Assembly: GCF_023556335.1 (NCBI RefSeq)
Contig: NZ_JAIKTS010000002.1
Location: forward strand, 404,442 to 468,441
DNA: 64,000 nucleotides
Direction of reading: 5' to 3'
Source of the DNA: Stenotrophomonas mori
Lineage (GTDB): Bacteria > Pseudomonadota > Gammaproteobacteria > Xanthomonadales > Xanthomonadaceae
Part shown: positions 56,340-64,000 of the stretch, one piece after another
How the letters are laid out: each line of letters opens with the position of its first letter
Position numbering within the stretch: position 1 is the stretch's first letter
Translations under genes and position numbers: made by a program
The notes under the pieces: generated by a model
Databases searched by the model: none
The model's input: only the letters and a program-made list of their open reading frames with translations
What the model was told of the DNA's origin: nothing

Positions 56340-57041
56340 TCAGGTGGCGAAGGTGTCCCAGGCCATGCGCGTGATCAGCACCACCACCAGCGCCAGGAAC
56401 AGCTTCCGGATCAGGGGCGTGCCGCCGCGCAAGGCCAGCCGCGTGCCGGTCACCGAGCCGGCGATATTGGTGGACAGGTTGACCACCTTGGAGGCCGCCG
56501 AGGCGCGCAGGAAATCCAGGCCGAAGAAACGGATGAACAGGAAAATCAGGAAGCTGCCGGTACCCGGGCCGAAGAAGCCGTCGTAGAAGCCGATCACCGC
56601 CCCCATCGCCAGTGCGATGGCGAGTTCGCGGCGGCCGACGACGCGCGGCTGGTGCAGTGCGCCGAAGTCGCGCTTTGCCAGGGTATAGCCGAGCATCACG
56701 ATCAGCAGCACCAGCACCAGCGGGCGTACCGCGTCCTTGGACAGCAGGCTGACCGCAGTGGCGCCGAGGAAGGCGGAGAGGAAGGCGGCAGCGGCTGCCA
56801 GCAGCACCGGGCGCCACGGAAACCGGACCGAGCGCGCGTAGCGCCAGGCCGCGGCACCGGTCCCGAAGACCGAGCTCAGCTTGTTGCTGCCGAGCAGGGC
56901 GGCCGGCGTATGCTGCGGCAGGAGCGTGAACAGGCCCGGCACCTGGATCAGGCCGCCTCCGCCCACCGCAGCGTCCACCAGCCCGGCCAGGAAGGCGACG
57001 ATGAGCAGCCAGGGCAGCTCGGGAGGCAGGAATTCCAGCAT
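56340..57041 (-). CDS. TauE/SafE-family membrane exporter
   Basis: Membrane protein of 233 residues in the TauE/SafE (sulfite/organosulfonate exporter) family, with two repeats. The first half has [20 protein letters not shown] and [13 protein letters not shown], and the second has [19 protein letters not shown] and [15 protein letters not shown], the two signature regions. The start at 57041 ([13 protein letters not shown]) removes an arginine-rich, unlikely extension. Confidence 0.93.
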   Translation of the reverse strand: MLEFLPPELPWLLIVAFLAGLVDAAVGGGGLIQVPGLFTLLPQHTPAALLGSNKLSSVFGTGAAAWRYARSVRFPWRPVLLAAAAAFLSAFLGATAVSLLSKDAVRPLVLVLLIVMLGYTLAKRDFGALHQPRVVGRRELAIALAMGAVIGFYDGFFGPGTGSFLIFLFIRFFGLDFLRASAASKVVNLSTNIAGSVTGTRLALRGGTPLIRKLFLALVVVLITRMAWDTFAT

Positions 57042-57120
57042 GGTCGCGGGGAGCGGTGGGCGCGACAGCATACGCCTGCATGGCTGGCGGCAACGTGTGC
57101 GCCGATGGAACAATGCGCGC

Positions 57121-57516
57121 ATGCAGATCCTTCCGGCCTCCCCCTGCCCCTGCGGCTCCGGTTCCGCCTATGAAAAGTGCTGCGCGCGCTGGCATGCGGG
57201 CGCTGCGGCGCCCGACGCCGAAGCGTTGATGCGCTCGCGCTACAGCGCCTATGTCGTGGGCGATGCCGCATACCTGCGGGCCACCTGGCACATCACGACC
57301 CGCCCGGGCACGCTCGAGCTGGAGGACCCCGCCGGCCCGCGCACGCATTGGCTGGGCCTGGAGGTGAAGGCGCACCGGGCCACCGGCGAAGACACCGCGG
57401 AAGTACGGTTCGTCGCCCGCTACCGCGTCGGTGGCGGCCGCGCCGTGCGTCTGCAGGAGCACAGCCGCTTTGTCCGCGAGCAGGGCCGCTGGTACTACCT
57501 GGACGCCATCGGCTGA
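57121..57516 (+). CDS. YchJ-family protein with SEC-C zinc motif
   Basis: Protein of 131 residues. The N-terminal zinc-binding motif is [17 protein letters not shown], followed by the family [20 protein letters not shown] segment and an NTF2-like domain ending in [10 protein letters not shown]. Function of the family is unknown. It is divergent from the TauE/SafE gene and 52 bp before egtB. Confidence 0.92.
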   Translation: MQILPASPCPCGSGSAYEKCCARWHAGAAAPDAEALMRSRYSAYVVGDAAYLRATWHITTRPGTLELEDPAGPRTHWLGLEVKAHRATGEDTAEVRFVARYRVGGGRAVRLQEHSRFVREQGRWYYLDAIG

Positions 57517-57568
57517 CTCCCGGCGCGCCATGACACCGCGCTAACCGCGGGGGACTAAGCTGGCAGGC

Positions 57569-58870
57569 ATGCAGATCTCCAGCGCCGCCTTGCTGAAAGC
57601 CTCCAGCGCTGCGACCACGCCACCCACGTTGGCGGAGCGGTACCGCGCCGTGCGCCAGGCCAGCCTGGCGCTGGCCGCGCCGCTCAGTGCCGAGGATGCG
57701 ATGCTGCAGAGCCTGCCCGACGCCAGCCCGGCCAAGTGGCATCTGGCCCATACCAGCTGGTTCTTCGAGCACTTCGTACTCGGGACGCAGCCGGGCCATC
57801 AGCCGTTGCAGCCGGACTGGCAGGTGCTGTTCAACAGCTATTACCAGAGCATCGGCCCGGCCCATGCGCGCGCGCAGCGCGGCCTGCTCTCGCGGCCGAC
57901 CCTGGCCCAGGTGCTGGAATACCGCGCCCAGGTCGACCAGCGCATCGGCGACTGCCTGCGTGCCGGCCACCTGGACGCAGTGGCCCGGCAGCACCTGCTG
58001 CTGGGCCTGCAGCATGAGCAGCAGCACCAGGAACTGCTGCTCACCGACCTCAAGCACGCGCTGTGGAGCAACCCGCTGCAACCGGCCTACCGCGACGACC
58101 TGCCGTTGCCCACCCCGACGCCGGCGGCCGGGGCCGCGGTCTGGATCGAGCACCCGGAGCGCATCGTCGAGATCGGTGCGCCGGCCTGGCCGGCCCACGC
58201 ACGCTTCGCCTACGACAACGAATCGCCGCGGCACCGGGTGCTGGTGCCCGCGCATGCGCTGGCCGACCGCCCGTTGAGCAACGCCGAGTTCCGCGCCTTC
58301 ATCGACGATGGCGGCTACCGCGATCCGCTGCTGTGGATGAGCGAAGGCTGGGCCCGGGTGCAGGCGGAGTGCTGGAGCCACCCGCTGTACTGGGACCCGG
58401 CGCTGGAGCGTGAATACACCCTGGGGGGATGGCGTGCGCTGGATCCGGACGCGCCGGTCTGCCATCTCAGCTGGTTCGAAGCCGATGCCTGCGCACGTTG
58501 GGCCGGGGCGCGGCTGCCGGGCGAGTTCGAGTGGGAAGCGACCGCGGCCGCCTGCCCGGCCGCCGGGAACTTCGCCGATGCCGGGCTGCTGCATCCGGTG
58601 GCGCAGCCGTCCCTCGGTGCCGGTGCGCCACGGCAGTTGTTCGGCGACGTCTGGGAGTGGACCGCCAGCGCCTACGGCGCCTATCCGGGGTTCCGTCCCC
58701 TGGCAGGCAGCGCGGCCGAGTACAACGGCAAGTTCATGTGTGGCCAGTACGTGCTGCGTGGCGGCAGCTGCGCCACGCCCGCAGGCCATGTGCGGGCCAG
58801 CTACCGCAACTTCTTTCCACCTGCGGCACGTTGGCAGTTTTCAGGGCTGCGCCTGGCCCGGGACCTGTGA
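57569..58870 (+). CDS. egtB: Ergothioneine biosynthesis sulfoxide synthase EgtB
   Basis: EgtB, 433 residues, the iron enzyme that joins a thiol to trimethylhistidine (hercynine). The N-terminal DinB-like domain holds the iron histidines in KWHLAHTSWFFEHF and GLQHEQQHQELLLTDLKHAL (HxxxH). The C-terminal formylglycine-generating-enzyme-like domain includes LSNAEFRAFIDDGGY, VWEWTASAYGAYPGF and LRGGSCATP. It overlaps egtD by one base (TGATG), forming an ergothioneine operon. No egtA or egtC is nearby, so the shorter, cysteine-using or alternative route is likely. Confidence 0.95.
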   Translation: MQISSAALLKASSAATTPPTLAERYRAVRQASLALAAPLSAEDAMLQSLPDASPAKWHLAHTSWFFEHFVLGTQPGHQPLQPDWQVLFNSYYQSIGPAHARAQRGLLSRPTLAQVLEYRAQVDQRIGDCLRAGHLDAVARQHLLLGLQHEQQHQELLLTDLKHALWSNPLQPAYRDDLPLPTPTPAAGAAVWIEHPERIVEIGAPAWPAHARFAYDNESPRHRVLVPAHALADRPLSNAEFRAFIDDGGYRDPLLWMSEGWARVQAECWSHPLYWDPALEREYTLGGWRALDPDAPVCHLSWFEADACARWAGARLPGEFEWEATAAACPAAGNFADAGLLHPVAQPSLGAGAPRQLFGDVWEWTASAYGAYPGFRPLAGSAAEYNGKFMCGQYVLRGGSCATPAGHVRASYRNFFPPAARWQFSGLRLARDL

Positions 58871-59835
58871 TGGCGGCGCCGGAGCCGACGCTGGTCGACC
58901 GGCGTCCGGGTCCTGCGGAGATCACCGCCGACGTGCTCGCCGGCCTGTCCATGCGCCCGCGTTCGCTGCCGTCCAAGTACTTCTACGATGCCCGCGGCTC
59001 GACGCTGTTCGAGGCCATTACCCGTCAGCCCGAGTACTACCTGACCGGCGCCGAGCATGCCCTGCTGCGGGCGACGCTGCCGCGGATCGCCGCCCGCGTG
59101 GGCCCGCAGGCGCGGGTGGTCGAATACGGCAGCGGCAGCGGCCGCAAGACCGGCCTGCTGCTGCGCGCGCTGGACGATGCGGTCGCCTATACGCCGGTGG
59201 AGATATCGCGGACCGCACTGCTGGACAGCGTCCGGGCGCTTGCCGGCGATTTCCCGACGGTCGAGATGCTGCCGGTCTGCGCCGACTTCACCGTCCTGCC
59301 GCCGTTGCCGGCGCCCCGGCGTGCGGCCGGGCGCACGCTGTTCTTCTTTCCGGGCTCGACCCTGGGCAACTTCACCGGGCGCGCGGCCGTGGCCCTCCTG
59401 GAGGGCATGCGCGCGGCGATGGCGCCGCAGGGCATGGCACTGATCGGTATCGACCTGGACAAGGATCCGGCGACCATCGAGGCGGCCTACAACGATGCCG
59501 CGGGCGTCACCGCCGCGTTCACCCTCAATCTCCTGGCCCGCCTGAACCGCGAGATCGGCAGCGACTTCGACCTGTCCGGGTTCGCCCACCGTGCGCGCTA
59601 TGCCAGGGCCGCACAGCGGATCGAGACCTGTCTTGTGAGCCAACGTGCCCAACGGGTGCATGTGGGCGGGCAGGCATTCGATTTCGTGCGTGGCCAGGCC
59701 ATCCGCGTGGAATACAGCCACAAATACGACGATGCCGGCTTCGCCGCGATGGCCTCCGCCGCCGGGCTGCGCGTGAGCGGCGCCTGGGATGCGCCGCGGC
59801 GGATGTTCGGGCTGCGGCTGCTGCAACCGCTCTGA
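58870..59835 (+). CDS. egtD: L-histidine N-alpha-methyltransferase EgtD
   Basis: EgtD, 321 residues, which trimethylates histidine to hercynine, the first ergothioneine step. Family segments are PSKYFYDARGSTLFEAITRQ, PEYYLTGAEHALLR, the SAM motif VVEYGSGSGRKTGLLL, and FFPGSTLGNFTG. The start is fixed by the TGATG overlap with egtB. Confidence 0.96.
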   Translation: MAAPEPTLVDRRPGPAEITADVLAGLSMRPRSLPSKYFYDARGSTLFEAITRQPEYYLTGAEHALLRATLPRIAARVGPQARVVEYGSGSGRKTGLLLRALDDAVAYTPVEISRTALLDSVRALAGDFPTVEMLPVCADFTVLPPLPAPRRAAGRTLFFFPGSTLGNFTGRAAVALLEGMRAAMAPQGMALIGIDLDKDPATIEAAYNDAAGVTAAFTLNLLARLNREIGSDFDLSGFAHRARYARAAQRIETCLVSQRAQRVHVGGQAFDFVRGQAIRVEYSHKYDDAGFAAMASAAGLRVSGAWDAPRRMFGLRLLQPL

Positions 59836-59908
59836 GGCACACGACGCCGGTGGCCGCGCCACTTATCATTCCCGCGTTTCCGGCGGGGCCGGTGCAAGGA
59901 GGTGGTGC

Positions 59909-61150
59909 ATGATGTCGATCCGGATCCTGCCGCTGCTGGCCCTGGCCTGCGGACTCGCCGCGGTGCCGTCGGCGAAGGCGGCGCTCGCCGACTTCGGCCG
60001 CTGCGGAACCGGCCTGCGCGAAGCCGCCCTGGCGCAGGGAGGGCAGCCCGAACGTCTCGACCGGGTATTCGCCGACGTGGTGCCGGACATGAGCGTGCTT
60101 TCGCTGCTCGATGCCCAGCCGGAGTTCAAGACGCCGATCTGGGACTACCTGGCGGCCCTGGTGGATACGCAGCGCGTGGACGACGGCCGCGCGCGGCTGG
60201 CTGCCCACCGTCCGCTGCTCGATGGCATCGCCGCACAGTACGGCGTCGACCCCTTCACCGTGGTCGCGGTCTGGGGCGTGGAGAGCGACTACGGCCGCAT
60301 CACCGGCAAGCGTCCCCTGCTGCAGTCGCTGGCCACCCTGGCCTGCAACGGACGCCGGCAGGCGTTCTTCCGCAGCGAACTGCTGGCCCTGCTCAAGCTG
60401 ATCGACAACGGTGACCTGGCGGCCGAGGGCCTGGTCGGGTCCTGGGCGGGCGCATTCGGCCAGACCCAGTTCATGCCCTCCACCTATGCACGCATCGCGG
60501 TGGACGGTGACGGTGACGGGCGCCGTGACCTGGTCGCCAGCGTGCCCGACGCACTGGCGTCCACCGCCAACTACCTCAAGCGGTCGGGCTGGCGCAGCGG
60601 CCAGCCCTGGGGAGTGGAGGTACGGATTCCCGCCGGCTTCGACGCCGCACAGGCCGGGCGCGGCAAGCGACGGCCGTTGGCGGCCTGGCGTACCGCCGGC
60701 GTCACCCGGGCGGATGGCGGCGCGTTGCAGGTGGCGGCGATCAGCGACGACAGCCCGGCTGCGCTGCTGCTGCCGGCGGGCGCGGCCGGTCCGGCCTTTC
60801 TGGTGTTCCGCAACTACGATGCGATCTATTCCTACAACGCAGCCGAGAGCTATGCCCTTGCCATTGCGACCCTCGCCGATCGCCTGCGTGGCGGCAACGG
60901 GTTGGTCGCCGCGTGGCCCACGGACGATCCCGGCCTCGGCCGTGCCGAGCGCCGCGAACTGCAGGCACTGCTGAGCGCGCGCGGGCATGACATCGGCGCC
61001 ATCGATGGCCTGATCGGCGATGCTACCCGGCGCGCGCTGCGGACCGAACAGCAACGGCTGGGCTGGCCCAGCGCCGACGGGCGTGCCGGCACGCGGATCC
61101 TGCAGGCCCTGCGCGATGCCGCGCCGGCCTCTCCCGCCCCGGAACGGTGA
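59909..61150 (+). CDS. Lytic murein transglycosylase, MltB-like
   Basis: Periplasmic lytic transglycosylase of 413 residues. AAGGAGG lies close before the ATG at 59909. A signal peptide (RILPLLALACGLAAVPSAKA) is followed by the SLT/MltB catalytic domain, with the acid E125 in VVAVWGVESDYGRITG and the AFGQTQFMPSTYARIAVDGD segment. The C-terminal 60 residues are a peptidoglycan-binding domain (IGAIDGLIGDATRRAL). It cleaves the glycan strands of peptidoglycan. Confidence 0.93.
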   Translation: MMSIRILPLLALACGLAAVPSAKAALADFGRCGTGLREAALAQGGQPERLDRVFADVVPDMSVLSLLDAQPEFKTPIWDYLAALVDTQRVDDGRARLAAHRPLLDGIAAQYGVDPFTVVAVWGVESDYGRITGKRPLLQSLATLACNGRRQAFFRSELLALLKLIDNGDLAAEGLVGSWAGAFGQTQFMPSTYARIAVDGDGDGRRDLVASVPDALASTANYLKRSGWRSGQPWGVEVRIPAGFDAAQAGRGKRRPLAAWRTAGVTRADGGALQVAAISDDSPAALLLPAGAAGPAFLVFRNYDAIYSYNAAESYALAIATLADRLRGGNGLVAAWPTDDPGLGRAERRELQALLSARGHDIGAIDGLIGDATRRALRTEQQRLGWPSADGRAGTRILQALRDAAPASPAPER

Positions 61151-61187
61151 GCCCCGGGCGGATCCATCCATAAACAGAGGAAGCGAC

Positions 61188-62057
61188 GTGTCGATGAAGG
61201 ATGTGGAGGGCCTGAGCCTGGGCGAGCTGGACGGATTCAGCGTGTGGCGGGTGACGACGCCGTTCTCGACCGCGGCCATCAGCCTGTTCGGCGGGCAACT
61301 GCTGTCGTTCGCTCCCCGGACTGGCGATGAAGTGATGTGGTTGTCGCCCGCAGCCAAGCCGCCGCCGACCCCGATCCGGGGCGGGACGCCCGTGTGCTGG
61401 CCGTACTTTGCCCGCCAGGGCCAGGCACACGACGCGCCCTCGCACGGTTTCGTGCGGACACTCCCCTGGGAGCTGCGCGAGGCGCAGCGGGACGCCGACG
61501 GCAGCATGCGGCTGCGGCTGGCGCCGCCGGTGATCGCCGGCCTTTCCCTGCACCTGGTCATGAGCCTGTACGTCGGCCGCACGCTGGAACAGGAACTGCT
61601 CACCGAGAACGTCGGTCGCCGGCCGGTCCACCTCACCCAGGCACTGCACAACTATTTCCGTGTCGGCGATGCGCTCGCGACGACCGTGGAAGGACTGGAG
61701 GGGCTCACCTACCTGGACAAGCTCGACGGTGGCCGGGCGCATGTCCAGCAGGGAACCTGGCGCCTGGACGATCCCCGCGATCCTGGGCGATGCGACCGCA
61801 TCTATACCGGCGCCGGTGGCCACTACGTCCTGCGCGATCCGGTACTGGGCCGGCGCATCGCCATCCGGACGCAGGGCAGCCGCAGCGCGGTACTCTGGAA
61901 CCCGGGCGAGGCCGCGGCACGGGCGATCGCCGACATCGGCGCGGGCTGGCGCGACTATCTCTGCGTCGAGGCCGGCAATGTCGGTCCGGACGAGGTCGTG
62001 CTGGCGCCGGGAGCGCGCCACTGCCTGCGGCAGGAATTCCGGGTCGAGCCGCTGTAG
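61188..62057 (+). CDS. D-hexose-6-phosphate mutarotase (YeaD-like)
   Basis: Aldose-1-epimerase-fold protein of 289 residues matching the YeaD/glucose-6-phosphate 1-epimerase family. The segments LFGGQLLSFAPRTGDEVMWL, IRGGTPVCWPYF and APSHGFVRTLPWEL (catalytic histidine region) and LTQALHNYFRVGD are present. GTG at 61188 has AGAGG at good spacing; ATG at 61194 is the alternative. Confidence 0.92.
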   Translation: MSMKDVEGLSLGELDGFSVWRVTTPFSTAAISLFGGQLLSFAPRTGDEVMWLSPAAKPPPTPIRGGTPVCWPYFARQGQAHDAPSHGFVRTLPWELREAQRDADGSMRLRLAPPVIAGLSLHLVMSLYVGRTLEQELLTENVGRRPVHLTQALHNYFRVGDALATTVEGLEGLTYLDKLDGGRAHVQQGTWRLDDPRDPGRCDRIYTGAGGHYVLRDPVLGRRIAIRTQGSRSAVLWNPGEAAARAIADIGAGWRDYLCVEAGNVGPDEVVLAPGARHCLRQEFRVEPL

Positions 62058-62115
62058 CGGGAAGGCGCGCACCCTGCCCTGTGCCGCGCTTCCGGCGTGT
62101 GTCCGGAAGGGCGGG

Positions 62116-63300
62116 TCAGGAGCCGCGGCGGTGCAGCGCCAATAGGGTCAGCACGCCGGCGACCAGACCCCAGAACGCCGAGCCGATGCCCGCCATCGAC
62201 AACCCCGATGCCGTCACCAGGAAGGTGACCAGTGCCGGCTCGCGCTCGCCCTCCTCCCTCAGCGCCACCGCCAGGCTGTTGCCGATCGTGCCGAACAGGG
62301 CGATACCGGCCAGGGCTGCGATCAGCTCCTTCGGGAAGGCCGAGAACACGGCCGCCACGGTCGCGCCGAACAGGCCGACGACGATGTAGAACACACCGGC
62401 GCTCACGGCGGCGGTGTAGCGGCGTGCGGCCTCTTCATCGACATCGCGGCCCATGCAGATGGCCGCGGTGATCGCGGCAAGGTTCAGCGCGTAGCCACCG
62501 AAGGGCGCCAGCGCCGCGTTGACGGCGCCGATCCAGCCGATCACCGGCGATATCGGTGCGTCGTAGCCGGATGCCTTCAGCACCGCCACGCCGGGAACGT
62601 TCTGCGAAGCCATGGTCACGATGAACAACGGCAGCGCGATGCCGAAGACCGCCGCCCATGACAGCGTCGGCAGGGTGAACACCGGGCGTGCCAGCTGCAG
62701 CGTCACCTGCTCCAGGTGCATCAGTCCCTGGCCCGCGGCGAGCGCGGCGCCCACCAGCAGGGTCGCGATCACCGCATAGCGCGGGAGCAGGCGCCGTCCA
62801 GCCAGGTAGGTGGCGAACATCGCCAGCACCAGCAGCGGCTGCGTGCCGACCGAAACGAAGACGTCCAGGCCGAACCGCAGCAGCACGCCGGCCAGCATGC
62901 CCGAGGCCAGCGAGACCGGAATGCGGCGCATGGCCTTCTCGAATACGCCGGAGAAGCCGGCCAGCATGCCCATCAGCGCGGCCAGCACGAACGCACCGAT
63001 CGCATCGGAAAGCGGCAACGTCGTGGCACCCACCACCAGCATCGCCGCGCCGGGGGTGGACCAGGCGGTGACCACCGGCACGCGGTAGCGCAGCGACAGG
63101 CCGATGCAGGTCACGCCCATGCCGATGCCGAGCGCCCACATCCATGAAGCGATTTCCGCCTGTCCGGCTCCCAGCGCCTGGGCCGCCTGGAATACGATCA
63201 CCGCCGAACTGGCGAAGCCGACCAGCACCGTGATGAAGCCGGCGACGATGGCGGGCAGCGAAAGGTCGCGGAACAGCGAGCGCGGTGTGGAGTCGATCAT
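62116..63300 (-). CDS. Benzoate/H+ symporter family transporter (BenE)
   Basis: Membrane transporter of 394 residues, with about twelve hydrophobic segments, in the BenE family. Family segments are VTAWSTPGAAMLVVGATTLP, LFIVTMASQNVPGVAVLKAS and APFGGYALNLAAITAAICMG. The best known member imports benzoate, but many homologues have unknown substrates, and no benzoate-degradation genes are nearby. It is leftward, facing the mutarotase gene. Confidence 0.92.
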   Translation of the reverse strand: MIDSTPRSLFRDLSLPAIVAGFITVLVGFASSAVIVFQAAQALGAGQAEIASWMWALGIGMGVTCIGLSLRYRVPVVTAWSTPGAAMLVVGATTLPLSDAIGAFVLAALMGMLAGFSGVFEKAMRRIPVSLASGMLAGVLLRFGLDVFVSVGTQPLLVLAMFATYLAGRRLLPRYAVIATLLVGAALAAGQGLMHLEQVTLQLARPVFTLPTLSWAAVFGIALPLFIVTMASQNVPGVAVLKASGYDAPISPVIGWIGAVNAALAPFGGYALNLAAITAAICMGRDVDEEAARRYTAAVSAGVFYIVVGLFGATVAAVFSAFPKELIAALAGIALFGTIGNSLAVALREEGEREPALVTFLVTASGLSMAGIGSAFWGLVAGVLTLLALHRRGS

Positions 63301-63517
63301 CGTGAAGGTGGGCCTGTGGGGTCACGCATTGTGGCCCAGCCCCGTCGCCGGCGCTGACGGGCTGGACACGTGCCGGCGATGGGAGCGCAATGCGCTCGAC
63401 CGCATGCGGGAGTGCTGGTGGCTGGCCTTCCTGCATATGCCGCCGGTGGACGGCTGTTCCGGATGCCCCCGGCATGGAGCCTGGGAGGGCCAGGGGCAGC
63501 GGCATGTCAGGGAAGAC
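63301..63517. other. Region upstream of benE, no gene seen
   Basis: Non-coding stretch that must contain the benE promoter; open frames here are short and lack features. Together with 63518-63670 it forms a gene-free gap of about 370 bases before the rRNA promoters. Confidence 0.5.
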
Positions 63518-63551
63518 GGCATGCGATCGAGGCGCAGGGAGATCGCATGCC
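63518..63551. repeat. Perfect 11-bp inverted repeat
   Basis: GGCATGCGATC (63518-63528) and GATCGCATGCC (63541-63551) are exact inverted repeats with a 12-base spacer. A third half, CATGCGATCG, lies at 63649-63658. It is about 220 bp upstream of benE and 120 bp before the first rRNA-type promoter, so it could be an operator. Confidence 0.8.
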
Positions 63552-63672
63552 GCGGCCCGGCGCCCCGCCCGGCTGCGTTCTAAGGGCGGCGCGGCGGGTG
63601 TCGCCCAAGGCCGCGTCCCCCTGTGGGAATGGCCCCCGGCAAGGCGGACATGCGATCGGATGCAGAAAGTGA

Positions 63673-63700
63673 TTGCACATTTCACAAAGATGTCTAGAAT
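63673..63700 (+). promoter_or_regulatory. Promoter P1 upstream of the rRNA operon
   Basis: TTGCAC and TAGAAT are separated by 16 bases, pointing right. Weaker than the two promoters downstream. Confidence 0.5.
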
Positions 63701-63780
63701 GCGCCCCTTCGCTTCAGGGCGCCGCATCCGCGGCAAGGCTTCACCCTAATGCGGGAGGTTTCCGGTCCGCCAAGAAGGTG

Positions 63781-63808
63781 TTGACGTACCGGTAAAGGCT
63801 GCCATAAT
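63781..63808 (+). promoter_or_regulatory. Promoter P2 upstream of the rRNA operon
   Basis: TTGACG and CATAAT with a 16-base spacer, followed by a GC-rich discriminator GGCGGCTCGCTTC. This whole block is nearly repeated in P3. Confidence 0.75.
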
Positions 63809-63878
63809 AGGCGGCTCGCTTCGACGGGAAGCCCTTGTGGGCGGGTTGGAGCGGCGGAGTTGGCGCCCTGCAGAGGTG

Positions 63879-63906
63879 TTGACGAAGCGTAAGGGCTGGC
63901 TATAAT
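63879..63906 (+). promoter_or_regulatory. Promoter P3 upstream of the rRNA operon
   Basis: TTGACG and a perfect TATAAT with a 16-base spacer, followed by GGGCGGCTCGCTCC. Such GC-rich discriminators are typical of stringently controlled rRNA promoters. Confidence 0.85.
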
Positions 63907-64000
63907 GGGCGGCTCGCTCCAGCGGAAACGCGGGGCAGGTGGAAGAAGGCGTTGAGGCCGATTCCCGGGTTCTTTGAAAGTATGCGCAGGTATCTTGTGA
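63907..64000 (+). ncRNA. Probable leader of a 16S rRNA operon, cut by the window edge
   Basis: The last 94 bases follow P3 and contain GGTTCTTTGAAAGTATGCGC, a segment resembling the box A-like antitermination and processing leader before 16S genes in this family. No mature 16S sequence is reached. This is inferred from the promoters and leader, not from the rRNA itself. Confidence 0.65.

Noticed and set aside
62116..63300. Benzoate degradation locus suggested by BenE
   Set aside because: No benABC or catabolic genes nearby; the name alone does not support the pathway.

Overview
The window looks like about 64 kb around the replication origin of a high-GC gammaproteobacterium of the Xanthomonadaceae (Lysobacteraceae), closest in gene order and protein style to Stenotrophomonas, Pseudoxanthomonas or Xanthomonas. 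The reasons are the divergent rpmH-rnpA-yidC-mnmE / dnaA-dnaN-recF-gyrB block, and the tonB-exbB-exbD-exbD-pdxJ run close downstream of gyrB. Nothing looks phage-derived, no insertion sequence or CRISPR array was seen, and no complete RNA gene is inside the window. An rRNA operon appears to begin at the right edge.

Layout. 0.2-4 kb: an M19 dipeptidase, the rRNA methyltransferase RlmI, and a TerC-family metal exporter behind a yybP-ykoY (manganese) riboswitch. 4-18.9 kb: an accessory uptake and catabolism island. It has a LysR regulator and a rightward operon (peptide-type ABC importer, an AtuA-like protein, and an AtuA-C-domain::serine hydrolase fusion). This faces a leftward operon (TonB-dependent receptor, secreted S9 peptidase, PaiB-like FMN protein). 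The two operons converge, and a nearly identical ~49-bp element lies upstream of each, in the same orientation relative to transcription. 19-23.7 kb: rhomboid protease, a frameshifted membrane-protein gene, glycerophosphodiester phosphodiesterase and an ABC-F protein.

23.8-38 kb: the origin core. On the minus strand are rpmH, rnpA, yidC, a very unusual lipoprotein (polysaccharide deacetylase + caspase-like + EF-hand-like + TPR), and mnmE. On the plus strand are dnaA, dnaN, recF and gyrB. DnaA boxes occur both between dnaA and dnaN and in a long AT-richer gap between dnaN and recF. Four parS-like palindromes lie between the end of dnaN and the end of recF.

38-50.7 kb: a CPBP protease, an M48 lipoprotein protease, a TPR protein, the TonB energiser operon (tonB, exbB, two exbD), pdxJ, a small membrane protein, cardiolipin synthase, a radical SAM protein, fbp and an aromatic/aspartate aminotransferase. 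50.8-63.3 kb: a second TonB receptor, a KDPG-aldolase-like protein that lacks the Schiff-base lysine and overlaps a cysteine dioxygenase gene, folE, MAPEG, SDR, TauE and YchJ proteins, the ergothioneine pair egtB-egtD, a lytic transglycosylase, a hexose-6-phosphate mutarotase and a BenE transporter. 63.5-64 kb: an inverted repeat and three sigma70 promoters leading into the probable 16S leader.

How the parts fit: the TonB/ExbBD system can power both outer-membrane receptors. In the accessory island I infer a route in which the receptor brings a peptide- or amide-like ligand into the periplasm, the S9 peptidase trims it, the Dpp-like importer moves it to the cytoplasm, and the AtuA/hydrolase pair processes it. 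The LysR protein would control both operons through the shared element. The substrate cannot be read from sequence.
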